The translations under genes were made by a program, and so were the position numbers. A stretch of 59,070 bases of DNA from UMGS1649 sp045652705 (lineage in GTDB: Bacteria; Bacillota; Clostridia; TANB77; CAG-465): contig JAZRUV010000009.1 of the NCBI GenBank assembly GCA_045652705.1, positions 1 through 59,070 of the forward strand. Reading direction: 5' to 3'. The notes under the pieces are model-generated. The model did no database searches. It was not told where the DNA came from and saw only the letters and a list, made by a program, of their open reading frames with translations. Positions 41,866-50,046 of the stretch are shown here, piece by piece (within the stretch, counting starts at the first letter, position 1; each line of letters begins with the position of its first letter).

Positions 41866-43653
41866 GTGATAAAAGTATTAAATAATGATGGCAGTATAGT
41901 TGAATTAGATTATAACGAAAACATTGCAGTTGCAAGACACACAGCATCACACGTTCTAGCACAGGCTATAAAGAAAGTTTATCCTGATGCTAAACTTGCA
42001 ATAGGACCTTCTACAGAAAATGGTTTCTATTATGATTTCGATAACCTAAATATTACTGCTGAAAATTTAAAGAAAATAGAAAACATAATGAAAAACATAA
42101 TATCACAGGGACAAGAAATGAAAGTGTATGAACTTTCAAAAGCTGAAGCTATAGAAAAAATGAAAGATGAACCATATAAGCTAGAATTAATTGAAGAGCT
42201 AGAAGATGGTGCAAGAATCACTTTCTATGAAAATGGACCATTTACAGATATGTGTCGTGGACCACATCTTGCAAATGTAAAAGATGTGGGGGCAGTTAAA
42301 CTTATGTCTGTTACAGGTGCGTACTGGAGAGGCTCAGAAAAAAATAAAATGCTAACAAGAATATATGGTACATGTTTTGCAACTGAGCAAGAAGTAACAG
42401 ACTACATTGAAAAACAAGAAGATGCGAAACGTCGAGACCATAATAAACTTGGAAGAGAAATGGAATTTTTTACAACAGTAGATTACATTGGTCAAGGCTT
42501 ACCAATTATGCTTCCAAAAGGTGCTAAAGTAATACAACTTTTACAAAGATTTGTTGAAGATACTGAAGCTAAACGTGGTTGGCAGTTAACTAAAACGCCA
42601 TTTATGGCAAAATCTGACCTATACAAAATATCTGGTCATTGGGACCATTACAAGGATGGAATGTTTGTATTAGGTGATGAGGAAAAAGATAGCGAAGTAT
42701 TTGCACTTCGTCCTATGACTTGTCCATTCCAATACCAAGTATTCTTAAATAGAGGAAGAAGTTATAGAGACCTTCCAATGCGTCTTAATGAAACATCTAC
42801 ACTGTTTAGAAATGAAGCATCAGGAGAAATGCACGGCCTTATTCGTTTAAGACAATTTACAATATCTGAAGGACACTTAATGTGTACACCAGAGCAACTA
42901 GAAAGTGAATTTAAACATTGTTTAGAACTTGCAATATATATGCTTAAATGTTTAGGACTATATGAAGATGTATCATATAGATTCTCTAAATGGGATCCAG
43001 ACAATAGAGAAAAATATATTGGAACAGTTGAACAATGGGATGAAGCTCAAGGTATAATGGCAAACATATTAGACAATCTTGGAATTGAGTACAAAGAAGG
43101 AATAGGTGAAGCTGCATTCTATGGGCCAAAATTAGATATACAAATAAAGAATGTGTTTGGCAAAGAAGATACTTTAATTACAATACAAATAGACCAATTA
43201 TTATCTGAAAAATTTGGAATGGAATATGTAGATAAAGATGGAGCTAAAAAGAACCCATATATTATCCACAGAACTTCAATTGGTTGTTATGAAAGAACTT
43301 TGGCACTATTAATTGAAAAATATGCTGGGGCATTACCACTTTGGATGGCTCCAACTCAAATAAAACTTTTAACAATTTCAGATGCTCACATATCATATGC
43401 AAACGAACTTAAAGCTAAACTTGAACATAAAGGATTTAGAGTTGAACTAGATAACTCTAATGAAAAAATAGGTTACAAGATAAGAGAAGCAAGACTTGAA
43501 AAAGTGCCATATTTTGCAGTAATTGGAGATAATGAAATGAATGATGCAACTCTTGCATTAACAGCTCGTGGTGGAGAAAAAGTAGGAACATTGTCAGTAG
43601 ATGAAGTTGTAACAAGACTTGAAAATGAAATAAAAGATGAGTTAAATCATTAA
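41866..43653 (+). CDS. thrS: Threonyl-tRNA synthetase without a TGS domain
   Basis: A 595-residue ThrRS. The editing domain begins almost at once: HTASHVLAQ (HxxxH, about 30-38) and DMCRGPHLAN; the catalytic core has TCPFQYQ, FRNEASGEMHGLIRLRQF and the C-terminal anticodon domain. The usual about 60-residue N-terminal TGS domain is reduced to about 20 residues; most bacterial ThrRS are about 640 long. The GTG at 41866 is the start: it follows AAAGGAGGG by five bases. The frame open from 41809 lies in the T-box terminator and is not coding. ThrRS charges tRNA-Thr and edits Ser-tRNA-Thr. A terminator follows. Confidence 0.95.
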   Translation: MIKVLNNDGSIVELDYNENIAVARHTASHVLAQAIKKVYPDAKLAIGPSTENGFYYDFDNLNITAENLKKIENIMKNIISQGQEMKVYELSKAEAIEKMKDEPYKLELIEELEDGARITFYENGPFTDMCRGPHLANVKDVGAVKLMSVTGAYWRGSEKNKMLTRIYGTCFATEQEVTDYIEKQEDAKRRDHNKLGREMEFFTTVDYIGQGLPIMLPKGAKVIQLLQRFVEDTEAKRGWQLTKTPFMAKSDLYKISGHWDHYKDGMFVLGDEEKDSEVFALRPMTCPFQYQVFLNRGRSYRDLPMRLNETSTLFRNEASGEMHGLIRLRQFTISEGHLMCTPEQLESEFKHCLELAIYMLKCLGLYEDVSYRFSKWDPDNREKYIGTVEQWDEAQGIMANILDNLGIEYKEGIGEAAFYGPKLDIQIKNVFGKEDTLITIQIDQLLSEKFGMEYVDKDGAKKNPYIIHRTSIGCYERTLALLIEKYAGALPLWMAPTQIKLLTISDAHISYANELKAKLEHKGFRVELDNSNEKIGYKIREARLEKVPYFAVIGDNEMNDATLALTARGGEKVGTLSVDEVVTRLENEIKDELNH

Positions 43654-43658
43654 TTAGT

Positions 43659-43692
43659 AAAAGACTGCCCTAAATTTATAGGACAGTCTTTT
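43659..43692. terminator. Terminator shared by thrS and a convergent gene
   Basis: AAAAGACTGCCCT (43659-43671) pairs with AGGACAGTCTTTT (43680-43692), one mismatch, with T- and A-runs on both sides. Confidence 0.8.
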
Positions 43693-43696
43693 AAAG

Positions 43697-44194
43697 TTAT
43701 TTGAGATTAATAGAAACAACTTTGTATCCATCGGGAACATACACCTTATACTCGTAGTGTCTGTTAAATTTCAAATCTACTGAGACAGTGTTGTTTTTAG
43801 GGATACAGTGATAAATTTCTAGTTGAGCTTCATCCCCGTCACATACTGTTACTCGAGCCTTTTCAATGAGAGCAGAGTCGATATATACGATGTACTTCTC
43901 GCTATCTATGTATGCAATGTCATGGATACCGGTCTCCTTCTTTTTGGTGTCGAACTCGGCAATACTTACTTCTTCTGTAAGAACATAGTTATACTCGGGG
44001 TTCTTAATGTAGTTGAATCCACCGCAAAACATCCAAATTACGCTCACGACAAGGCTTATAACGAAGATAGCGGAACTGATGGCGAGTAATGCTTCTAAAA
44101 AGCCACCGGGCCCCCAATGCTCGCAAATAACAGCAAGAATGATGGCTACTACGAAAGAACCTATACAAACCCCCAGAAAAATTGCGAATGTCAT
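43697..44194 (-). CDS. Membrane protein of unknown function
   Basis: A 165-residue protein with two membrane segments (about 1-25, 33-56) and a C-terminal beta-rich domain outside or inside the membrane. No motif is recognised. GGAGG precedes the ATG at 44194. The codon use is clearly less AT-rich than thrS or rimO beside it (for example GGC, GCC and CTC codons), like other small membrane protein genes in this window. It is convergent with thrS and divergent from rimO. Confidence 0.6.
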   Translation of the reverse strand: MTFAIFLGVCIGSFVVAIILAVICEHWGPGGFLEALLAISSAIFVISLVVSVIWMFCGGFNYIKNPEYNYVLTEEVSIAEFDTKKKETGIHDIAYIDSEKYIVYIDSALIEKARVTVCDGDEAQLEIYHCIPKNNTVSVDLKFNRHYEYKVYVPDGYKVVSINLK

Positions 44195-44424
44195 TTAAAT
44201 ATTCCTCCTTATATTAATAAATTGGCCTGAAAAGTTTACATAAATATTATATCAAATATACCGAAATATGTCAACTTATGTTTCTCTTTTAGTATAACTA
44301 TGGCTAAATTAGTTGGCTGTTAAAGCGGTATAGTTCTAGATTGTTATATTGTAATATAACAAAATATGTAAAAATATTTGTATTTATGACAATTTATGGT
44401 ATAATTAATTCGGAGGCAAAAACT

Positions 44425-45753
44425 ATGAAAGTTAGTTTAGTTACACTCGGTTGTGCAAAAAATGAAGTAGATAGTGAAATGCTACTAGGCTTTTTAAAAA
44501 ACATTGGCTTTGAATTAGAGACAAATTTAGATGAAGCAGATTGCATTATGGTAAATACATGTGGGTTTATAAAATCCGCAAAACAGGAAGCTATAGACAC
44601 CATTTTAGATATAGCTGAGTATAAAAAAATAGGAAAATGTAAACATTTAATTGTTGCAGGTTGTCTTGCCAAAAGATATAAATCTGAAATTGTAAAAGAA
44701 TTTCCTGAAGTAGATTTAGTAATTGGTGTAGACGAGTATAATAATATAGACAAGATTTTTTCAGAATATTTTAGTAAAGAGATAAAAACAAAGTTAGAGT
44801 TCAAAGATAGAATTGTATCAAGCGTATTCCCAACAGCATATTTAAGAATTTCAGATGGATGTAATAACAATTGTCATTATTGCGCAATTCCGTTAATTAG
44901 AGGAAAACTAAAATCTAGAAAAATAGAAGATATAGTAGAAGAAGCAAAGTTTTTAGTGGATAAGGGAATAAGAGAACTTGTTGTTATTGCTCAAGATACA
45001 ACGTCATATGGTATAGATTTGTATGGAAAACCAATGTTATATAAACTGCTTAAGGAATTATCTAAACTAGATGAACTAAAATGGATTAGAGTGCTATATA
45101 TGTATCCAGGCAAGATTACAGATGAGCTTATTGAGGAATTTAAAACAAATCCAAAGATTTGCAAATATTTCGACATACCTTTGCAACATATTTCAGATAA
45201 AATGTTAACGGCGATGAATAGACATACAAATAAAAAAGAGGTATATGAGCTTGTTAATAAAATACGTAAAAAAATACCCGAAGCAGTTCTTAGAACTACT
45301 TTTATGGTGGGGTATCAAGGAGAGACAACAGAAGACTTTAACGAACTTATAGATGCCGTTAAAGAATTAAAATTTGAAAGAATGGGGGCATTTACTTTCT
45401 CTAAAGAAGATGATACTGTGGCAGAAACAATGCCAGGGGATGTCTTAGAAAAAGTAAAAAAGGCTAGATATAAAAAACTTATGGAAGAACAACAAAAAGT
45501 AGTAAATGAGTTTATGCTATCAAATATAGGGAAAACATTAGAGGTACTAGTTACAGATGTAGATGAAAGTGAAAAATATTTTATATGCAGGTCATATATG
45601 GATGCACCTGATGTGGATCCTAAAATGTTACTTAAGATAAATAAAACAAGTATAGCAAATGTAGTTGTTGGTGAGTGGTGTAACGTGGAAATTACAGGAA
45701 CTAAAGGTTATGATTACATATGTAAGTTTGTGAAAGGAGATAACAATGTATAA
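44425..45753 (+). CDS. rimO: Ribosomal protein S12 methylthiotransferase RimO
   Basis: A 442-residue radical SAM methylthiotransferase. The N-terminal UPF0004 domain has the cluster Cys in LGCAKN, NTCGF and AGCLAKRY; the radical SAM motif is CNNNCHYCAIP (about 148-158, CxxxCxxC); a TRAM domain ends the protein. RimO adds a methylthio group to Asp of ribosomal protein S12. The frame opens at 44341, but GGAGG lies eight bases before the ATG at 44425, where family similarity starts. Rho overlaps its end by eight bases. Confidence 0.95.
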   Translation: MKVSLVTLGCAKNEVDSEMLLGFLKNIGFELETNLDEADCIMVNTCGFIKSAKQEAIDTILDIAEYKKIGKCKHLIVAGCLAKRYKSEIVKEFPEVDLVIGVDEYNNIDKIFSEYFSKEIKTKLEFKDRIVSSVFPTAYLRISDGCNNNCHYCAIPLIRGKLKSRKIEDIVEEAKFLVDKGIRELVVIAQDTTSYGIDLYGKPMLYKLLKELSKLDELKWIRVLYMYPGKITDELIEEFKTNPKICKYFDIPLQHISDKMLTAMNRHTNKKEVYELVNKIRKKIPEAVLRTTFMVGYQGETTEDFNELIDAVKELKFERMGAFTFSKEDDTVAETMPGDVLEKVKKARYKKLMEEQQKVVNEFMLSNIGKTLEVLVTDVDESEKYFICRSYMDAPDVDPKMLLKINKTSIANVVVGEWCNVEITGTKGYDYICKFVKGDNNV

Positions 45754-47068
45754 CAAAGAAGATTTAAAAGCAGCAACTTTAACAGAACTTAGGGAAATAG
45801 CTGCAAAGATAAAATTAGATGGTTATGAAAGACTAAAAAAAGAATATTTAGTTGAGGAAATTATAGGGAAATTAGAAGAGAAAAAAGAATTAGAAACAAA
45901 AAATGATATACAAATAGAAAACCCAGAAACAGATTTTATAACAGAAGGGATACTAGAAGTTTTACCTGATGGATATGGTTTTTTAAGAAGCGATAATCTT
46001 CTTTCGGGAAATAGAGATGTATATGTATCTGCAATGCAAATAAGAAGATTTAACTTATCTACTGGAGATATGCTACGTGGTATTGCTCGTTTTACTACAG
46101 AACCTGCAAATAAATTTCCTTCTATGATATTTATAGAAGGTATAAATAACGACAGAGTAGACGTAGCACTTAAAAGAAAAGCATTTGATGCATTAATTCC
46201 AATATATCCAAATGAGAAGTTAAAACTAGAAAATGGTAGTGATACTACTATGAGAATACTAGACTTATTAGCACCAATAGGAAAAGGCAGTCGTGGCATG
46301 ATAGTTGCTCCGCCAAAAGCGGGTAAAACAACAATACTTAAACAAATTGCTACTAGTATTAGAAAAAATAATCCAGAAGTTACACTTATAGTACTTTTAA
46401 TAGATGAAAGACCAGAAGAAGTAACAGATATAGAACGTTCAATAGATGCTTTAGTTATATCTTCAACATTTGATGAATCACCAGAGCATCATATAAGAGT
46501 TGCAAAAATGGTTCTTGAAAGAGCAAAGAGACTTGTTGAGCATAACAGAGATGTTGTTATACTTTTAGATAGCATTACAAGACTTGCTAGAGCAAACAAC
46601 TTAACAGTTGAACCATCGGGGAGAACATTATCTGGTGGTATAGACCCTGCTTGTCTACACTTCCCTAAAAAATTCTTTGGTGCTGCAAGAAATATAGAAA
46701 AAGGCGGGAGCCTAACAATACTTGGTACAGCTTTAATAGATACAGGAAGCCGTATGGATGACATTATCTTTGAAGAATTTAAAGGTACAGGTAATATGGA
46801 AATACACTTGGATAGAAAACTAAGCGAAAGAAGAATATTCCCAGCTGTAGATATTGTAAAATCTTCATCTAGAAGGGAAGATTTGCTACTAGCTAAAGAG
46901 GAACAAGAAGCAAGCACAATTATACGTAAACTTATTGGAACCCAAAACTCAGTACAGGCTATTGAGACAACTGAAAAAATATTTAATATGTTTGCAAAAA
47001 CAGATAATAATATAGAGTTTATAGACATGTTAAAAAAACAAGTTGTAAAGAAACAAAGTAAAGAATAG
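45746..47068 (+). CDS. rho: Transcription termination factor Rho
   Basis: A 440-residue Rho. N-terminal helix bundle (about 1-50), cold-shock RNA-binding domain with DGYGFLRSDN (about 76-85), ATPase with VAPPKAGKTTIL (Walker A, about 187-198), VILLDSITRLARANN (Walker B/Q loop), and LTILGTALIDTGSRMDD. It is the hexameric RNA-dependent ATPase that ends transcripts lacking hairpins. The gene overlaps rimO by eight bases. The 277 bases after it hold no gene and end at the promoter at 47280. Confidence 0.97.
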   Translation: MYNKEDLKAATLTELREIAAKIKLDGYERLKKEYLVEEIIGKLEEKKELETKNDIQIENPETDFITEGILEVLPDGYGFLRSDNLLSGNRDVYVSAMQIRRFNLSTGDMLRGIARFTTEPANKFPSMIFIEGINNDRVDVALKRKAFDALIPIYPNEKLKLENGSDTTMRILDLLAPIGKGSRGMIVAPPKAGKTTILKQIATSIRKNNPEVTLIVLLIDERPEEVTDIERSIDALVISSTFDESPEHHIRVAKMVLERAKRLVEHNRDVVILLDSITRLARANNLTVEPSGRTLSGGIDPACLHFPKKFFGAARNIEKGGSLTILGTALIDTGSRMDDIIFEEFKGTGNMEIHLDRKLSERRIFPAVDIVKSSSRREDLLLAKEEQEASTIIRKLIGTQNSVQAIETTEKIFNMFAKTDNNIEFIDMLKKQVVKKQSKE

Positions 47069-47279
47069 AAAAATGTAACAGTAAATTTCATAGCATAAAA
47101 ACGAAGTAAAGTATAGTAAAGCATATTAAAAGAAGAATATATATGAAGGATAAAAAACAATAAAATTGATAAATTATAAACATAAGGCTAGTGTTTTGTA
47201 ATTTATATGAGACTATATCTAGACGACGATTAGGACGATTAGTTTGTTAAATATAAATTAAAAAATATTTATAAAACCA

Positions 47280-47309
47280 TTGACAACTAATAATAAAAAA
47301 CTATATAAT
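47280..47309 (+). promoter_or_regulatory. Promoter of the prepilin-CLec gene
   Basis: TTGACA (47280-47285), 18 bases, TATAAT (47304-47309); GAAGGAGG precedes the ATG at 47346. The gap 47069-47279 shows no ORF; it holds a short GACGATTAG repeat near 47223-47242. Confidence 0.7.
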
Positions 47310-47345
47310 ATCAATAGATTTTTAGAGATACGAAGGAGGAAATTT

Positions 47346-48785
47346 ATGAATAAAAAATCAAACATTAAGAATGCGACAAGTAATTATGTAGCAGGTACAA
47401 GCAATAAAAATGGTGTATCGCTAATAGTTTTAGTGATAACAATAATTGTTATGATAATTCTAGCTGGAACAATTATTTTGTCCTTAAACGACAGCGGAAT
47501 AATATCAAAATCTAAAGATGCCGTAAAAGAAACAAATTTAAAAGAAGTTCAAACATTAGCATCACTTAAATGGGCTGAAGCGTATATGAATGGCATTAGA
47601 AAACAGGAGCAGTTGGAGGAACAAGTACTACAAAGCTTAAATGAGGAAAAAATAGATTTAACACAATATGAGATATTTGTAAGCAAACAAGGTGTTGAGG
47701 TTTATTTAAAAGGGCAAGCAGTTTGGACAACAACTACAGTTGATGGAGTGCCTATCCCTAGGGGATTTGTAGCATCATCAGTGGCAGGAGAAAATACAAA
47801 AAATGGGGGACTTGTAATATACGAAGGAACAGAGGCTGTAACAGATTCAAATGTAGAAAATGCAAAGAGAACAAGAAACCAATACGTATGGGTGCCTGTA
47901 GAAGATTTTAGCAAGTTCGTAAGAAAAGATTTCGGGGACTCTTATGCAATGTCTAACACATTAGGAACAGCTGCGTGGGAAGTAGCATTGGATACAACAA
48001 CAAACATGCCACTGCCAACACAAAATTCTACATATATGACAAGTACAACTTTAGCAGAAGTACAAGCAATGTATGAAAGTGTAAAAAAATATAAAGGTTT
48101 TTATGTAGCGCGTTATGAAGCTGGAATAGATACACAAAGAACAAGTGATAATGGTGTATTAGAAACAAATGTCTATTCTATGATGGGTAAAATGCCATAT
48201 GCATATATACCATGGACGAAGAATGATAGTATATCAGAAGATACAAATGGAGCGGTAGAAGTAGCAAGGAGCATATATCCACAAGCAAATTCGCGTTACG
48301 GTGTAGTATCTACATTAACGTATGGCGTGCAGTGGGATAGAACTCTAGCATGGTGGTTAGAGGTAGGAGCAAAAGATGGAAAAGGAAATGCTGTAACAAG
48401 TGTAACAAGCAGTACAAGTTATGGAAATTATAGTGACCATGTAATATCTGCTGGAGATTTAAATGAAGGTGCAAAATATGCGGCGTTTAAATCAGGCAGT
48501 CTAGGCTCATATCAAACAGCAACAACAAGTTCAACAAAAGCGAGTGGAACTAATTGGGCATTATCTACAGGTGCGCTAAAAGCAGCAAGTGTAAACAATA
48601 TTTTTGATATGGCAGGAAATATGTGGGAATGGACAATGGAGGGTGCAACTACTACAAAACATGTTTTCCGTGGGGGCTTTTTCAGCGTTAATGGCAGTAG
48701 TCGTCCTGTTTTTGATCGCAACACAGCTACTCCTACTACTGTTGGCTTTCGTGGCGGATTCCGCCTATCACTATACATAAAGTAA
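47346..48785 (+). CDS. Prepilin-anchored protein with FGE/CLec fold; likely DGR target
   Basis: A 479-residue surface protein. N-terminal prepilin-like signal: KNG then VSLIVLVITIIVMIILAG (cleavage probably after Gly23; the usual Glu+5 is Val). Residues about 55-120 are a helical stalk. Residues about 130-479 are a formylglycine-generating-enzyme/C-type-lectin (SUMF1-like) fold: YVWVPV, YKGFYVARYEAG, FDMAGNMWEWT and the end GFRGGFRLSLYIK. This fold, ending in GFR, is the usual scaffold of DGR variable proteins. The last about 120 bases use CGT/CGC Arg codons and NNT/NNC codons almost only, unlike the AGA-rich host, as expected for an adenine-mutagenised VR. Catalytic FGE Cys residues are not evident, so display or binding is more likely than enzymatic function. 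Confidence 0.8.
   Translation: MNKKSNIKNATSNYVAGTSNKNGVSLIVLVITIIVMIILAGTIILSLNDSGIISKSKDAVKETNLKEVQTLASLKWAEAYMNGIRKQEQLEEQVLQSLNEEKIDLTQYEIFVSKQGVEVYLKGQAVWTTTTVDGVPIPRGFVASSVAGENTKNGGLVIYEGTEAVTDSNVENAKRTRNQYVWVPVEDFSKFVRKDFGDSYAMSNTLGTAAWEVALDTTTNMPLPTQNSTYMTSTTLAEVQAMYESVKKYKGFYVARYEAGIDTQRTSDNGVLETNVYSMMGKMPYAYIPWTKNDSISEDTNGAVEVARSIYPQANSRYGVVSTLTYGVQWDRTLAWWLEVGAKDGKGNAVTSVTSSTSYGNYSDHVISAGDLNEGAKYAAFKSGSLGSYQTATTSSTKASGTNWALSTGALKAASVNNIFDMAGNMWEWTMEGATTTKHVFRGGFFSVNGSSRPVFDRNTATPTTVGFRGGFRLSLYIK
48660..48782 (+). other. Putative variable region (VR) of a diversity-generating retroelement
   Basis: Codons at the 3' end of the gene run TTC-AGC-GTT-AAT-GGC, AGT-AGT-CGT-CCT-GTT and so on, nearly all ending in T or C, consistent with AAY codons mutated at A. 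The GC content jumps here relative to the rest of the gene. No reverse transcriptase or template repeat is seen in the window, so it would act in trans. Confidence 0.55.
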
Positions 48786-48857
48786 GAAGTGTTATAGAAT
48801 TATTAATGAAATCAGGCTAGTTGTCATAGAAAATTAAACAAACAAATAAGAAATAAT

Positions 48858-48922
48858 TATTCCTGGTGGAGTATAATAAGATGCTAAAATGTGTCTGTTA
48901 TACTCCTTCTAGGAATTTTTGT
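48858..48922 (+). terminator. Terminator after the prepilin-CLec gene
   Basis: TATTCCT..GGAGTATAA (48859-48876) pairs with TTATACTCC..AGGAAT (48898-48915) around a long loop and runs into TTTTT. 48786-48857 shows no gene. Confidence 0.7.
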
Positions 48923-49020
48923 GACTGTAATTAAATTTAAAAAGATTTTATCTTTTCTTATACTGTTTATATATTTTTGAGTTATATTTCCAACTTTTTG
49001 AAAAAAAGTATAGATTTCGC

Positions 49021-49050
49021 TTGCATTTTATATAATATATATAGTATAAT
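49021..49050 (+). promoter_or_regulatory. Promoter of tRNA-Trp
   Basis: TTGCAT (49021-49026), 18 bases, TATAAT (49045-49050), 13 bases before the tRNA. Confidence 0.65.
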
Positions 49051-49062
49051 GAGAAAAGTTAT

Positions 49063-49136
49063 AGGGGTATAGTTCATTGGTAGAATAAGAGTCTCCAAAA
49101 CTCCAGAGCTAGGTTCGATTCCTAGTACCCCTGCCA
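49063..49136 (+). tRNA. tRNA-Trp (anticodon CCA)
   Basis: A 74-base cloverleaf: AGGGGTA pairs with TACCCCT, discriminator G and encoded CCA, anticodon stem GAGT/ACTC with loop CTCCAAA (anticodon CCA), and T-arm TAGGTTCGATTCCTA. It is transcribed alone and followed by a hairpin terminator. Confidence 0.95.
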
Positions 49137-49143
49137 CAAACTA

Positions 49144-49173
49144 CTTGGTACTAGGCTAGTATCAAGTTTTTTT
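49144..49173 (+). terminator. Terminator of tRNA-Trp
   Basis: CTTGGTACTA (49144-49153) pairs with TAGTATCAAG (49157-49166) with one G-U or mismatch and is followed by T7. Confidence 0.85.
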
Positions 49174-49211
49174 AATACAAAAAAAGGCTTTTGAAAGGGA
49201 ATAATAAACAT

Positions 49212-49889
49212 ATGAAAAATCTAAGGAAAATATGGATAGCAGCGACAGTGTTGTTAATCGTAATACTATCTATACTAACAAACTCGTCTTTGTTACAAAT
49301 TATTGCGGCTGTATCCGGTGTGATATATGTGTTTAATACAGTATTTGAAAATAGGGTTGGTCAACTTTTTGGAATAGCAAACTCGCTCCTGTATGGAATA
49401 ATAATGTATTCTAATGGTGTATATGGGACAAGTATATATAATTTTGTTTATTGTATACCCATGCAGACGTACACGTTTTTCAACTGGGGGAAAAATAAAA
49501 ATGGAAACAAGAAGTTAAGAGTCTCTAGGTATACAGATTTGCAAAGATTAGCAATTTGGCTTGTTATATTACTTGTGGTTGCATGCTACACAGTAATTGC
49601 AACGAAGCTCAATGTAAGATATGCTTTAGTTGACGGACTTTCCATAATCCTTGGAGTTGCCGGACTATATATGACGGCTAGTAAGAAAGTAGAGCAGTGG
49701 CACATGTTTATTGTCTCGAACGTTGCGATGATAGCTCTTTGGACAATAAAATGCATTCAAGACATAACAAATATACCTATGCTTATTATGTGGCTGGTAT
49801 ATTTAACAAATAATATTTATGGGTTATGTGAATGGAATAAAAAGATTAAGAAAAATATGGAAAAAGCAAGTAAAAAACGGCTAAATTAA
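49212..49889 (+). CDS. pnuC: PnuC-type nicotinamide riboside/NMN transporter
   Basis: A 225-residue membrane protein of the PnuC family: seven hydrophobic segments, with the family pattern ENRVGQLFGIANSLLYG (about 43-59), the YGTSIYNFVYCIPMQTYTFFNW segment and the C-terminal WLVYLTNNIYGLCEW. PnuC transports nicotinamide riboside or related NAD precursors. The frame opens at a TTG (49191) without a ribosome site; ATG 49212 after AAAGGGA is preferred. It is a single-gene unit with a hairpin at its end. Confidence 0.85.
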   Translation: MKNLRKIWIAATVLLIVILSILTNSSLLQIIAAVSGVIYVFNTVFENRVGQLFGIANSLLYGIIMYSNGVYGTSIYNFVYCIPMQTYTFFNWGKNKNGNKKLRVSRYTDLQRLAIWLVILLVVACYTVIATKLNVRYALVDGLSIILGVAGLYMTASKKVEQWHMFIVSNVAMIALWTIKCIQDITNIPMLIMWLVYLTNNIYGLCEWNKKIKKNMEKASKKRLN

Positions 49890-49902
49890 GCCGCTTTTTC
49901 TT
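49873..49902 (+). terminator. Terminator of pnuC
   Basis: AAACGGCT pairs with AGCCGCTTT (one G-U), then TTTTC; the stop codon lies in the loop. Confidence 0.8.
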
Positions 49903-49929
49903 GACTTTACATACGCATAATAGTATAAT
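49901..49929 (+). promoter_or_regulatory. Promoter of the RNase J operon
   Basis: TTGACT (49901-49906), 17 bases, TATAAT (49924-49929), giving a 110-base leader with no recognised riboswitch. Confidence 0.7.
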
Positions 49930-50046
49930 ATTAGCAGATTTTGTGTGTCATAAGATATACAGTTTTTGTACGGTTGTGTAAATTAAAAATGAATTCGGAA
50001 ACTAAAATTAAATATCGTTTAATAACAAAAAGAAAGGATGAGATAA

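Noticed and set aside
44394..44870. 158-residue antisense frame in rimO
   Set aside because: Lies over the conserved rimO N-terminus with no evidence of its own translation.
46489..47160. 223-residue antisense frame over rho
   Set aside because: No ribosome site; mirrors a highly conserved gene, so it is a shadow frame.
47346..48785. Active formylglycine-generating enzyme
   Set aside because: No paired catalytic Cys is evident and the prepilin anchor and variable end suggest binding or display.
49930..50046. Riboswitch ahead of RNase J
   Set aside because: The 110-base leader shows no known aptamer motif or terminator.
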